Shown here piece after piece: positions 28,418 through 37,759 of a DNA stretch of 64,000 bases. The stretch covers positions 522,056 to 586,055 of the forward strand of contig JADYUX010000001.1 of assembly GCA_021532125.1 (NCBI GenBank). The letters are read 5' to 3'. Numbering within the stretch: the first letter of the stretch is position 1; every line of letters begins with the position of its first letter. A model generated the notes under the pieces. That model saw only the letters and a program-made list of their open reading frames with translations. It was not told the DNA's origin and did not search any database. Position numbers and translations under genes: made by a program. This stretch comes from Arcanobacterium haemolyticum. Its GTDB lineage: Bacteria > Actinomycetota > Actinomycetes > Actinomycetales > Actinomycetaceae.

Positions 28418-29935
28418 TTACTCAGATTTCACGATGTTGGCGACGTAGAACGGCTCTGCTGCCTTGTCGGCGGAGAAGCCTGTGACGCCGGCGCGTGCGA
28501 TGCGGATCTGGGGTGCCTGGAAGAGCCAAGCGGAGGGCGCTTCGTTGGCGATGATCTGCGAGAGGCTGTGAATGGCCTCAGTTTGGGCTTCGTCGGTGTC
28601 TGCTTCGTCGGAAGCTACTTTGAGTGCCTGTACTTCGGCGTTGTCGTACTGCCAGTAAAAGTTCGGGTTGGCGTACCAGAGGACGTCGCGCGGGTTGTTG
28701 TGGTCCATGAGCGTGGTCTGATAGTCCTTGTTGGTGTAGACCTGCTCGTACCATGTGGAGTCATCGATGGGCTTGAGGTTCACAGTGACGCCGATATCGG
28801 CGAGGTTGGATTTGATGAGCTGAACGATGATCTCTTGCGTGGAGCCGGCCACGTAGGTGAGGTCGAAGGAGAGGCTGGCTTGTCCTGCCTCAGTGAGGAG
28901 GGCCTTCGCGGCATCTGGGTTGTAGGCGTGGATGTCGGCGAATGTTGCGTCGTACCACGGTTCAGATACGGGCGGCATTGATCCGATAACTACGCCGTAG
29001 TCGCCCCAGACAGCTTTACGGATTGCTTCGCGGTCGATTGCCTTGTAGAGGGCTTGACGGACGCGGACGTCATCGAATGGTGCCTGCTTGTTGTTGAAGG
29101 TCCACAGCCATTTCTTGATGGAGTTGCCGTCGGTGACGGTGTAATCCGGGTTGTTCTCGAACTGGGAGAGCTGGTCTGGGCTTTCCTGCTGGATGACGAG
29201 ATCGACGGCGCCTGTCTGGAGTGCGTTATTCATGGCGGTTTCGTCGGTGAAGAACTGGAATGTGACTCCGTTGTTCTTCGGTTCCTCGCCCCAGTAGTTG
29301 TCATTGCGCACGAGTGTCATGTGGTCGCCTTGGACCCATTCTTCGAGCTGGTAGGGGCCAGTTCCGTTCTCGGAGGTGTTCTCGGTGTCGCCGTCTTTGA
29401 CGATGGTGACGGACGCGAGGAAGAAGAGCAGCGAGTGGCTGCGGTGGTCGAGGGTGAGGACGAGGGTGGAATCGTCTGGTGTTTCGACGTTGGTGATGAC
29501 GCGGAGGTCGGATGCACGCGCGGATTTCGATTCAGGAGCGATTGCCTGGTTGACTGCCCAGGCGGCGTCCTTCGAGGTGAGTTGCGTGCCGTCGTGGAAT
29601 GTCACGCCGGGGCGGATGTGGAAGGTGTAGGTGAGGCCGTCTTCAGAGACGTCGAAGGATTCGGCGAGCGTGTTGATAACGTTGCCGGAATCGTCGATGG
29701 AGGTGAGGCCTTCGTAGACGTTGCGTGAGGTGGTTTCGGAGATTCCCGACGAACCACCGACGTTGCGCTGGAGGCTTGTGGGCTCGTTCGTCGTACCGAT
29801 GATGATTTCATCCGACGACGAACCAGCGGAGCTTCCGGACGTGGACGATCCGCCACCACATGCCGCGAGGAGGAGTGATGCGGCGATCGAGGCGACAGCG
29901 ATGCGCCAGGTTCGTGCGCGCTTTGGGCTCGACAT
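28418..29935 (-). CDS. ABC transporter substrate-binding lipoprotein, family 5 (peptide/nickel type)
   Basis: A 505-residue extracytoplasmic binding protein. The lipobox LLAAC places the lipidated Cys at residue 26, followed by a Gly/Ser linker. The SBP_bac_5 pattern is seen in YEGLTSIDDSGNVINTLAESFDVSEDGLTY-like N-terminal and VRQALYKAIDREAI regions. It captures the substrate, probably an oligopeptide or dipeptide, outside the membrane. First gene of the operon; a GAAAGG site precedes the ATG. Confidence 0.92.
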   Translation of the reverse strand: MSSPKRARTWRIAVASIAASLLLAACGGGSSTSGSSAGSSSDEIIIGTTNEPTSLQRNVGGSSGISETTSRNVYEGLTSIDDSGNVINTLAESFDVSEDGLTYTFHIRPGVTFHDGTQLTSKDAAWAVNQAIAPESKSARASDLRVITNVETPDDSTLVLTLDHRSHSLLFFLASVTIVKDGDTENTSENGTGPYQLEEWVQGDHMTLVRNDNYWGEEPKNNGVTFQFFTDETAMNNALQTGAVDLVIQQESPDQLSQFENNPDYTVTDGNSIKKWLWTFNNKQAPFDDVRVRQALYKAIDREAIRKAVWGDYGVVIGSMPPVSEPWYDATFADIHAYNPDAAKALLTEAGQASLSFDLTYVAGSTQEIIVQLIKSNLADIGVTVNLKPIDDSTWYEQVYTNKDYQTTLMDHNNPRDVLWYANPNFYWQYDNAEVQALKVASDEADTDEAQTEAIHSLSQIIANEAPSAWLFQAPQIRIARAGVTGFSADKAAEPFYVANIVKSE

Positions 29936-30195
29936 GTTGAAACCTTTCGGTTAGTAGTTGCGTGAAGTTTCTGCCACGAGATTAACACACTAGGAAAGTA
30001 GGATTAAGGCTTGGGCGGAAAGTGAGACTGTACTCTCGTGTGGGAATAAAACGGAAAATAGCGAAATAGCCTTCGTCGCCATCATCACACAGCGACATCC
30101 TCCCCCACCCGATAGGCTAAACATAGTCCGACATAGTTAGGGAAACCTCACCACATGCCGCGTCGGATCGTCGTCACTCATCGCATGGAGGAAAC

Positions 30196-30570
30196 GTGCC
30201 GTCACTCGCAAAGGTCGCCACAAACCGTGCCGCTCGCTACGGAAAACAACTCGTCTCCCACATGAGTCGAAAAATTGAGGGCGAATGGGACGGCGAGCAC
30301 GGCAAACTCGTCTTCCCCAACCGTGGCGAAGTGACCCTCACCTCCCACACCGACCATCTCCTTCTCACACTGACGTGTAACGACGACGATCGCGAACGTC
30401 TCGAACACGTCGTCGGTATCCACCTGGCACGCTTTGGAGCGAAAGATCAGCTCGTCGTCACGTGGGAGCGTTCAGACGCCAGCGCTGGAACACAACAAGG
30501 TCCGCTCACCGAAGCCGATCTCGCACGCATGGCTGCCGACAAAGCTCGCCGCCAATCACCCGGCGTGTAA
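30196..30570 (+). CDS. DUF2218 domain protein
   Basis: A 124-residue protein. The ATNRAARYGKQLVSHMSRK start and the following GKLVFPNRGEVTLT and GIHLARFGAKDQLVVTW segments match my recollection of DUF2218. Such genes often lie near siderophore uptake genes, and a siderophore operon does lie 4.3 kb away, but a functional link is not shown. The GTG start has a GGAGG site. Confidence 0.7.
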   Translation: MPSLAKVATNRAARYGKQLVSHMSRKIEGEWDGEHGKLVFPNRGEVTLTSHTDHLLLTLTCNDDDRERLEHVVGIHLARFGAKDQLVVTWERSDASAGTQQGPLTEADLARMAADKARRQSPGV

Positions 30571-30642
30571 GAATTAGCTCCCCCACGTGTCCTCACTACG
30601 GGCAGGAATTACCAATCTGAGCTCGGGGATTACCATAGTTCT

Positions 30643-31227
30643 ATGAAGTTTGAAACCCGGCCGGCATCGCCCGCGCATTCTGACCTGGGTGAGCTTTCTT
30701 GGCTCGTCATCTTCCCCGACGTCGAGGAATTGTCGAGCCTCACCGAGGTTCTCCCTGATTCGCTCCACACCGTTCCCGCCGAGTGGGTTCACGCCCCTCT
30801 AGTGCTTGATTGGGCCGGCCACTCTGCTTTTGACTCACTTGGAGATATGCCCGACGCACCGGAAGACGATCTCCGCTTTGACGCCATGGCAATGACAGGA
30901 AAATCGCTCGTCGTTGAGGGAGTGTCGGACGAGTGGTCACAGTGGTTCGAACAGGCCGCTCAGGCGATTGGTTGCGAACCAAACGCCCTGACGGGTTCTG
31001 CCTTGCCCCAGCCAGTTCAGGCACAGATCGCCTACGGCTGCGCTGGAGACTTAGGACGAGCACTCGGCCCGGTTCTCGCTGCCGCAAACGTAAATTTTGG
31101 CCGGCCTCGCCTGGCATTGGTGCGCGCGACGACGTCGGAACACGGGCTTGAGTGGAAGGTTGTACGTTCTCTAGCCGCACTCACCCGTGAGCAGCGCGAG
31201 GAGATCGAGGGCGGCTACCGCTTGTAG
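30643..31227 (+). CDS. Hypothetical protein
   Basis: A 194-residue soluble protein with no signal peptide, membrane helix or motif I can name. It is acidic in the first half (DMPDAPEDDLRFDAMAM) and has a C-terminal stretch RPRLALVRATTSEHGLEWKVVRSLAAL that could form beta strands and a helix. It follows the DUF2218 gene on the same strand after 72 bases and ends at a strong bidirectional hairpin. Confidence 0.65.
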   Translation: MKFETRPASPAHSDLGELSWLVIFPDVEELSSLTEVLPDSLHTVPAEWVHAPLVLDWAGHSAFDSLGDMPDAPEDDLRFDAMAMTGKSLVVEGVSDEWSQWFEQAAQAIGCEPNALTGSALPQPVQAQIAYGCAGDLGRALGPVLAAANVNFGRPRLALVRATTSEHGLEWKVVRSLAALTREQREEIEGGYRL

Positions 31228-31263
31228 AGCAAGCCCCACTCCCCTACGCGTCCTGAGACAAGA

Positions 31264-31295
31264 ACGAGGCGGCTGCCGGTGAGCAGCCGCCTCGT
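31264..31295. terminator. Bidirectional terminator hairpin between convergent genes
   Basis: CGAGGCGGCTGC pairs perfectly with GCAGCCGCCTCG (12 bp, extended by an A-T pair) across a 6-base loop, between the hypothetical gene and the MFS gene, which converge here. No long T tract. Confidence 0.75.
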
Positions 31296-31313
31296 CGCAT
31301 GTGCCATCGAGCG

Positions 31314-32582
31314 TTACATCTTGACCGGGCGGCCAGCAACGAGGCCGAGGAGAAGTAGGCCAATGTTCACGACGAGAGCCATGCAGAGCACGCCGTTCCA
31401 CCCGACAGCCTCGGCGAGCATGCCCGCGAGAGTAGGGCCGACGGCGGCGATAAAGTACCCGACCGACTGGGACATTCCCGACACCGCCGAAGCCTGCGAT
31501 GTTGTGCTCGTCCGGGTTGAAATGAAAGAGAGAGCTACGTAGAACGAGGCGCCGGAGCCGAGGCCCATGAGGATAACCCACACAAGAGCCGCACCCGGCG
31601 CGAGGAGCATGCCGGAAATACCGAGCGCCCAGGAAACCGCAGTTGCGACAGTTGCAGGCCGCTGATCGGGGCGTTCGCCCTGCAATGCCGTGATGGTCAG
31701 GGTCGAGACGAGGCCGGCAATTTGGAACACCATCATGTGCACACCAGCGGCGCCGGCGCTCACCCCGTGCGACTTCTCCAGATCGGGAAGCCACTGAACG
31801 AAGGTGTAGAAAAGAAAGCTCTGCAATCCCATAAAGGACGTGACAGCCCACGCCAACGGAATTCTCCACACCGGTTTCTCGGGTAGAACGGGAGTCCCGT
31901 CATGAGCGGCCGCGTGGAAGGAGGCGTCGTCGCCATTGCCCTCACCAGCGCCGGCGCTGGCATTGAGCATGTCCTTCCCTGCCGCCGCGCCCTGAGCGGC
32001 GATACGCGCTCGCGCTCGCTTCGACCAACCCCAAGCGATGAGGCCCGTCACGACGAGGACAATCCAGATACCCGTCGCAAGGCGCCACGACGAGGCCCCC
32101 GCAATGGGTACGGCCACGCCCGAAGCGAGAGCCGCACTGATCGTGAGGGAGGCAGAGTAGAGGCCTGTTACTCCCGTTGATCGCATCGGGAAGTCGCGTT
32201 TGATGATGGGTGGGAGTACGGCGTTGAGGAACCCGATAGTGAGGCCGACACCGACAGTTCCGACCCAGAGGCCGACCCCAGGTATGAAGGATCGGATAGC
32301 GACGACGACACCGAGGATAGCGAGTGCAGCGGTGACGGTGGCGTCCATGCCGATCCGTCTAATGACGAGTGGTGTCATTAGTGCTCCGAGACCCATGCAG
32401 AACACAGGAATGGAGGCGATGAGGCCCATCGCGGCTGTCGTGAGGCCGGCGTCGGCCTGGATGAGATCGGAGACAGGCCCGACGGAAGTGAGCGCTGGGC
32501 GTAGATTTAATGAGACGACGACGATGACGCCGGCAAGCGCTGCTCCTATGGCAGCATATTCGCGTTGTGGAGATGAAGTCAC
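31314..32582 (-). CDS. MFS transporter, CynX/NimT (cyanate-type) family
   Basis: A 422-residue protein with about 12 membrane helices. The N-terminal VVSLNLRPALTSVGPV is the characteristic opening of the CynX/NimT branch of the major facilitator superfamily. A long polar loop in the middle (about residues 200-240, Ala/Gly/Asp-rich) joins the two halves. Substrate unknown; related proteins handle cyanate, nitroimidazoles or small organics. It starts at a GTG with GAAGG upstream. Confidence 0.86.
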   Translation of the reverse strand: MTSSPQREYAAIGAALAGVIVVVSLNLRPALTSVGPVSDLIQADAGLTTAAMGLIASIPVFCMGLGALMTPLVIRRIGMDATVTAALAILGVVVAIRSFIPGVGLWVGTVGVGLTIGFLNAVLPPIIKRDFPMRSTGVTGLYSASLTISAALASGVAVPIAGASSWRLATGIWIVLVVTGLIAWGWSKRARARIAAQGAAAGKDMLNASAGAGEGNGDDASFHAAAHDGTPVLPEKPVWRIPLAWAVTSFMGLQSFLFYTFVQWLPDLEKSHGVSAGAAGVHMMVFQIAGLVSTLTITALQGERPDQRPATVATAVSWALGISGMLLAPGAALVWVILMGLGSGASFYVALSFISTRTSTTSQASAVSGMSQSVGYFIAAVGPTLAGMLAEAVGWNGVLCMALVVNIGLLLLGLVAGRPVKM

Positions 32583-32902
32583 TGCAGACCTTCGAGATGA
32601 GGGCAGCCGCAGGCTGGGCTCCCTTCAAGCCGAAGGGAACGCTTCATTCTTACACACGTCGGGTGGGACTTTCGATGCGTTGTGGCCCGGCACACGTTCC
32701 CAACCGATCCGCTTTCTCGCTCCCCCGCGAGCGCGGATAACACATGATTAAATAGGGCGTCGTGAGGAGACCTCCCCGCCACCTCGTCGACGTTCGGCCA
32801 TCCTCACCTCAAATCCTCGCGGGTATCATGGATAGCGCGATATTTCTCGCCAAATATGTGACGGCGCTGCACACCAGCGCCACCTCCGATCAGCAAGGTT
32901 GT

Positions 32903-34234
32903 ATGATGCCCACTAATAAGCCTGTCGATATTCCGCCGCAGTTGACGCGCATGGCAGACGGCACGATTAAGCAGCGCAACCCATTTTCTGATACGGAGGT
33001 GTGGACTGTCCCTGACCGGGCTAACCGCCCGATCGGTGTCGCTCCTGAGAATCCTAAGCCTGTCGGTGAGCCGGGTAAGCATTGCGCGTTTTGCCACGAC
33101 CGCATTCTCGAAACGCCGCCGGAAAAGTCGCGAATTGTGCGTGATGGCGACGATGCGAAGATCATTTACGGGGCACCCGTTGACGATCTCGCTGAGCCCT
33201 GGGAATTTCGTCGCGTGGGCAACCTCTTTGAGATCGTCTCCTATAACTACTGGCAGCAGAATTACGGCTACACGATGCCGGTGGCCGCGCAAAAGCGGAT
33301 GGAACGTTACCTCTCAGATCCGGCGGGCCGCGCTCATGCCCTTTCCGTTGTCCACCAGAAGGCGCTCGCGGCGCATATCCCTGCGGCGGAGTGGGATGCA
33401 ATGGAGGAGATCGACCGCCTGCAGATGGCGCAGCCCTTCTTTGGTGGTTGCCACGACGTTGTGATTGGTCGCAGGCATTTTGTGGACGGGGCGACGAACG
33501 ATTCTCAGCTTGCGTCCTCTGGCACACTCACGCCCCAGGAACACGAGTGGTATATGCGCCTCACGGTGGATGCTATGCGTGATCTCTATGTGCAAAACCG
33601 CTACGCCAAGTATGTGCAGGTGTTCCAGAATTGGCTCCGTCCTGCTGGCGCTTCGTTCGATCATCTCCATAAGCAGCTTGTCGCAATTGATGAGCGTTCG
33701 GTCAATGCCCGGATGGAGGCTCCGAAGGTTCGGAATAACCCCAATTATTACAACGAAGCTGCGGTTGATTATGCCGGCTATCAGAATCTTGTTATTGCTG
33801 AGAATAAGAATGCGGTAGCTATTGCCGGTTTTGGCCACCGTTATCCCACGCTTGAGGTGTGGAGCCGTTCTTCGGCGTGCCAGCCGTGGGAGCACACTCC
33901 AGATGAGCTGCGCGATATGTCCAATTTGTTGCATGCCCTCCATGCCGCCACTGGGGTTCATATTCCTTCTAATGAGGAGTGGTATTGCAAGCCTATTGAT
34001 ATGGATGTGCCGATGCCGTGGCGCATTTTGCTCAAGTGGCGTGTTTCCACTCTCGCTGGTTTCGAAGGCGGCACGAAGATTTACGTGAATACGATTGACC
34101 CGTGGACTCTGCGTGATCGCGTTGTTCCCAAACTTCTTGAGCTGCGTGCCGAGGGGAAGATCGCCGAGAACATTAATATCGCGACGGAGTGTTCATGCCG
34201 CGTAAATTCCTTGCGTTATAACCCGAACGTGTGA
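32903..34234 (+). CDS. DUF4921 family protein (GalT/HIT-superfamily-like)
   Basis: A 443-residue protein. It has a CxxC zinc-type motif KHCAFCHD near residue 56 and a HIT-like active-site stretch SFDHLHKQLV, which resembles galactose-1-phosphate uridylyltransferase but has His-Leu-His in place of His-Pro-His. Opening segments (RMADGTIKQRNPFS, EVWTVPDR) match what I recall of DUF4921. It may be a nucleotidyl transferase or hydrolase; the substrate is unknown. Two adjacent ATGs (32903, 32906) follow AAGG; the frame is open further upstream but without a site. Confidence 0.75.
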   Translation: MMPTNKPVDIPPQLTRMADGTIKQRNPFSDTEVWTVPDRANRPIGVAPENPKPVGEPGKHCAFCHDRILETPPEKSRIVRDGDDAKIIYGAPVDDLAEPWEFRRVGNLFEIVSYNYWQQNYGYTMPVAAQKRMERYLSDPAGRAHALSVVHQKALAAHIPAAEWDAMEEIDRLQMAQPFFGGCHDVVIGRRHFVDGATNDSQLASSGTLTPQEHEWYMRLTVDAMRDLYVQNRYAKYVQVFQNWLRPAGASFDHLHKQLVAIDERSVNARMEAPKVRNNPNYYNEAAVDYAGYQNLVIAENKNAVAIAGFGHRYPTLEVWSRSSACQPWEHTPDELRDMSNLLHALHAATGVHIPSNEEWYCKPIDMDVPMPWRILLKWRVSTLAGFEGGTKIYVNTIDPWTLRDRVVPKLLELRAEGKIAENINIATECSCRVNSLRYNPNV

Positions 34235-34318
34235 CGTGTTGTGCGTAGGCGGCTGCGCCCAGGGGCATGAGATGTGCAAGGTATTGCCGGGTTTTTTCGC
34301 CCTTGTTATGCTCGCATT

Positions 34319-34876
34319 ATGACTTCCACTCCACGTACTCCTCGGTCGCGCCCGGTGAATTGGATTATGCAGGCATTAAGCCTCTTCGCTTTCGCGGTGG
34401 CGACGCTCGGCGTTTCAATCCTGATTTTTGAGGTATTTAACGAGCCGGCGTTCTCCCTTAATATCACCGGTATATTCGCGTTGTTGTTCATTATCGTGGG
34501 GATCATTGTTATTCACGTGACTCCACGTGTGCGGGGCTTTGCTTCGTGGGGTCTTGATCTTCTTCTCGGCGTCGCTTTCAGCCCTCTTTTCTTGTCACTG
34601 CAGGAGACGACGCTCGTCGGATGGAAGCGGATGGGAGTCCACATTCTTTCTTACTTCGTCGTGTTGTACGTGATGAGCGTGTACTTCAATAGGCGCTATC
34701 CGACGAAGGTGAAGGACAGCCAGGTGAATGACCGGGTGGTTTCTGACGCCGCCCTTCCTCGCAACCTTGGCGAAAGCGCCCCTGGTGTGGAATCCTCGGC
34801 CCCTATGTACGGCGAGGTTGGCGCACCTCCAGCGTCCGCACCTGTCGGGGATGACGGTACGACGAAGTCCGAATAG
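34319..34876 (+). CDS. Multi-pass membrane protein, hypothetical
   Basis: A 185-residue protein with four predicted membrane helices (about 16-38, 43-63, 71-88 and 100-120) and a polar, Pro/Ser-rich C-terminal tail of about 60 residues that ends in the cytoplasm or outside. The start ATG at 34319 avoids the improbable upstream extension. It follows the DUF4921 gene by 84 bases and ends at a strong terminator, so both may share a transcript. I do not recognise the family. Confidence 0.68.
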   Translation: MTSTPRTPRSRPVNWIMQALSLFAFAVATLGVSILIFEVFNEPAFSLNITGIFALLFIIVGIIVIHVTPRVRGFASWGLDLLLGVAFSPLFLSLQETTLVGWKRMGVHILSYFVVLYVMSVYFNRRYPTKVKDSQVNDRVVSDAALPRNLGESAPGVESSAPMYGEVGAPPASAPVGDDGTTKSE

Positions 34877-34886
34877 TTTTCTGTGT

Positions 34887-34926
34887 CTGTGGGTGTTGTC
34901 GGTTTTCCGGCAACACCCACAGTTTT
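34887..34926 (+). terminator. Rho-independent terminator
   Basis: CTGTGGGTGTTG pairs perfectly with CAACACCCACAG, and the stem extends by TCGG/CCGG through a T-G wobble to a TTTT loop. It is followed by TTTTA. It ends the plus-strand membrane-protein unit and overlaps the stop of the convergent siderophore-interacting gene, so it may serve both. Confidence 0.85.
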
Positions 34927-35818
34927 ATGCTTCTGCTTTTCCGAGCCGCCAGTATCCCATGAAGGCGACGGCCTTTCGATTGACCCCGTGTTCTTGGACG
35001 AGGTAGCGACGAATGGCGCGTACTGCGCTTGCTTCCCCGGCAAGCCAGGCGTAGAGGGCTGCCGACGAGAGTGCTGCCCCACCGCGCGCGGTACGCGGCA
35101 CTTCCCAGAGAATGTCGTTATCGATATCGATGTCTGCAACGCAATCTGTGATGCCGGGGGCGCTGAGTAGCTCAATTGTTTCTCGTGTCTGTGCCACAAG
35201 AAACTCATGCCGCCTACAGTTCTCGCGCGTGCCGATGATGTACTCGCACCCTGGCCGGTCGGGGAGGTATGCGCGGTCGGCACTGACGGGAAGTTCAAGA
35301 ATTGCTGTTGTCGGAACTTCCCGATCGTATTCTTCGAGGATGCGGGCGATAGCGGGCGCCGCGGTTTCGTCGCCGACGAGAAGAAGATGCCCGACGTGGG
35401 CGGGAGGAACGAAGTCCATCCCGTAGTTCACTCCGCAGGCAGCTTGGGTGGGGCCGAGGATAAGGACGTCGTCGCCAATCTGCGCTCGGTGTATCCACGC
35501 CGATGCGGGCCCATTGACGTCGTGGACAACCATGTCAATATCTACTTCGCATTTCTCGGCACGTACGCTCCGTGTCGTGTATGTGCGAAATGGCAGGCGC
35601 TCCTCCTCGGGAAGCTCACGCCATGTGGTGTACCAGTCCTCTCCTTGTGGCATGAGGTGGAGGCGATCCAATTCGGCGAAGACGACTTTGATGCGCTGGT
35701 CAAACCCTGGGTCGCCAAAGTCGGCAAGTTCAGGGCCGGTGAAGGTAAATCTGCGAAAGCTCGGTGTGATGTCGGCGATCGCTTGCACGCGTGCGCGGAA
35801 GAAACGGTAGTACTCCAC
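34925..35818 (-). CDS. Siderophore-interacting protein (FAD-dependent ferric-siderophore reductase)
   Basis: A 297-residue flavoprotein of the ViuB/YqjH (SIP) family. The FAD-binding motif is R-x-Y-T in LPFRTYTTRSV, followed by the DIDMVVHDVNGPASAWIHRAQIGD region and the NADPH-domain signature LLVGDETAAPAIARIL. It reduces and releases iron from imported siderophores in the cytosol. The GTG at 35818 is 6 bases after GAGGAG; the longer frame to 35887 overlaps the ATPase gene and lacks a site. Last gene of the iron operon. Confidence 0.9.
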   Translation of the reverse strand: MEYYRFFRARVQAIADITPSFRRFTFTGPELADFGDPGFDQRIKVVFAELDRLHLMPQGEDWYTTWRELPEEERLPFRTYTTRSVRAEKCEVDIDMVVHDVNGPASAWIHRAQIGDDVLILGPTQAACGVNYGMDFVPPAHVGHLLLVGDETAAPAIARILEEYDREVPTTAILELPVSADRAYLPDRPGCEYIIGTRENCRRHEFLVAQTRETIELLSAPGITDCVADIDIDNDILWEVPRTARGGAALSSAALYAWLAGEASAVRAIRRYLVQEHGVNRKAVAFMGYWRLGKAEA

Positions 35819-35828
35819 TGGTGTCTCC

Positions 35829-36692
35829 TCAGTTTGTGACCGCAAGACGGGGCGCGGCAATACCGACGCTTTCTCTCGTCGGCACATCGGTGTCGACGAG
35901 GTGGTGGCGCCCGCGCGGAGAGACGAGCGGCGTTCCCGATACTGGGTCGGTGAGAACCTGAGCTTCGAGGGAGAAAACGGAGGATACGAGGTCGTTCGTC
36001 ATCACATCGTGAGGCTCGCCTGATGCAACGATGCTCCCGTCGCGCATGGCAATGATGTGGTGAGAGTAGCGGGCAGCGAGGTTCATATCGTGCATGACCA
36101 TGACGATGGTGGTGCCGCGTTCTGTGTTGAGGTCGGTGAGGAGGTCAAGAACTTCGATTTGGTGTGTGAGGTCGAGGAAGGTCGTGGGCTCGTCAAGGAG
36201 GAGGAAATCTGTTTCTTGTGCGAGGGTCATGGCGATCCAGACTCGTTGGCGTTGCCCGCCGGAGAGTTCATCGACGCTTCGTTCGGAAAGGTCGCTGACG
36301 CCTGTTGCTTCGAGGGCGGATGCGACGACGTCGTAGTCGTGTGTATCCCACCGAGAGAGCGCTTTGTGGTGGGGGCTTCGGCCGCGTCCGACGAGGTCCG
36401 CCACGGCTATGCCTTCGGGTGCGATGGGGTGTTGCGGCAGGAGGCCGACGATCGTGGCCACGTACTTCGTCGGTAATGAATGAATATTTGTGCCGTTAAG
36501 GAGCACCTGGCCGCTGCGGGGCTTGAGGAGTCGGGCGAGGCCGCGGAGCAAGGTGGATTTCCCGCAGCCGTTGGGTCCGATGATGGAGGTTATTTTCCCG
36601 GTGGGAATGTCGAGGTTGAGGGACGAGACCACCGTCGTATCGCCGTAGCCGAGTGAGAGCTCGCGCGCGGTAAGCGAGTGCGTGGTTGTCAT
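35829..36692 (-). CDS. Iron-siderophore ABC transporter ATP-binding protein (FecE/FepC type)
   Basis: A 287-residue ATPase. Walker A GPNGCGKS, signature LSGGQRQRVWIAM, Walker B LLLDEPTTFLD and the switch VMHDMNLAARYSHH are all typical of FepC/FhuC. It powers the two FecCD-type permeases. The ATG overlaps the upstream permease stop (ATGA). Confidence 0.93.
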   Translation of the reverse strand: MTTTHSLTARELSLGYGDTTVVSSLNLDIPTGKITSIIGPNGCGKSTLLRGLARLLKPRSGQVLLNGTNIHSLPTKYVATIVGLLPQHPIAPEGIAVADLVGRGRSPHHKALSRWDTHDYDVVASALEATGVSDLSERSVDELSGGQRQRVWIAMTLAQETDFLLLDEPTTFLDLTHQIEVLDLLTDLNTERGTTIVMVMHDMNLAARYSHHIIAMRDGSIVASGEPHDVMTNDLVSSVFSLEAQVLTDPVSGTPLVSPRGRHHLVDTDVPTRESVGIAAPRLAVTN

Positions 36693-37759
36693 AGTGATCC
36701 TCCAGCTCGGTTGGTACGGATGAGGAGATACATGAGGTATGGGGCGCCGAGAGCGCCGGTGATAATTCCGACGGGATAGTTACCTGGAAGGAGGTTGTGG
36801 CCGACGAATTCTGCACCGAGTACGAGGAGAGCTCCGACGAGTCCGGCCGGCAGGAGGATGGGGGCGCTAGGCCCGACAAGGCGTGAAGCTATCGGCCCTG
36901 CCATGAAGGCGACGAAGGATATGGGGCCTGATGCCGACGTGGCGAGCGCAAGGAGGATGACGGCGCTCAGGAGCAGGATGATTCTCGTCCGGGCAACGGG
37001 AGTACCGAGGCCGGTGGCTGTATCGCTCCCGAGGCGTAGTGTTTCCATGTTCGAGGTGTTGGCGAAGACGAGGGGAAGAACGACGAGGCATGTAAGGGCA
37101 AGCGGGGAGAGCTGTGACCACGTCGCGGAGTTCAGGCTGCCGCTCATCCACCGCATCGCTACTTGAAGATCCCACGACACGGCGCGGGAGAGTGCATAGG
37201 TGCTCACGCTTGAAAGCATCGCAGCAACGCCGATGCCAATGAGGATAAGGCGCGTTCCTTGGAAGGTTCCCTTATGGGCAAGGAGGTATATTGCCGCTGC
37301 GGTGGCCAACGCGCCGCCGAGAGCCGCAAACGATACCGCTGTATCTCCAGCGGAGAAAAAGACAATAGCAAGCACTGCTCCAGTTGAGGCGCCCTGCGTG
37401 ATCCCGATGATGTCGGGCGAAGCGAGAGGATTGCGCAACAGTGTTTGGGTGATTGATCCAGCAACTCCGAAGGCGAAGCCCGTGAGAAGTGCCGTCGCCG
37501 TGCACGGGAGCCTGATCTCTCCCACGGCAAAGCTCGCACCTCTGACGTTTTCTCCTGCAATGACGCGAATGATCTCGTCGAGGCCGTAGATTTTATCGCC
37601 GTACATTAAGGAGACGAGGGCTAGTGCGAGCAGGAGAACGGCAAGGATGGCGCACAGGAACACATAGCGTCTGCGCCGACGTATCCTCCCGCCGATAATG
37701 GTGTCGATGCGGTCAGATTGCACGTGCGTCATCGTGACACGAGAGGTTGATGGTGTCAT
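36689..37759 (-). CDS. Iron-siderophore ABC transporter permease (FecCD family)
   Basis: A 356-residue membrane protein with about ten helices. FecCD signatures include GFAFGVAGSITQTLLRNPLASPDIIGI-like and GPISFVAFMAGPIASRL regions, equivalent to conserved ATPase-contact and coupling segments. It pairs with the permease encoded just upstream, with 4-base overlaps on both sides. The N-terminus is Arg-rich (GGRIRRRRR), consistent with a cytoplasmic start. Confidence 0.92.
   Translation of the reverse strand: MTPSTSRVTMTHVQSDRIDTIIGGRIRRRRRYVFLCAILAVLLLALALVSLMYGDKIYGLDEIIRVIAGENVRGASFAVGEIRLPCTATALLTGFAFGVAGSITQTLLRNPLASPDIIGITQGASTGAVLAIVFFSAGDTAVSFAALGGALATAAAIYLLAHKGTFQGTRLILIGIGVAAMLSSVSTYALSRAVSWDLQVAMRWMSGSLNSATWSQLSPLALTCLVVLPLVFANTSNMETLRLGSDTATGLGTPVARTRIILLLSAVILLALATSASGPISFVAFMAGPIASRLVGPSAPILLPAGLVGALLVLGAEFVGHNLLPGNYPVGIITGALGAPYLMYLLIRTNRAGGSL

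Noticed and set aside
30105..30160. Possible iron box before the DUF2218 gene (ATAGTTAGGGAAACCTCA)
   Set aside because: Only fragments of the half-sites match and the spacing is wrong when compared with the clear box at 39879.
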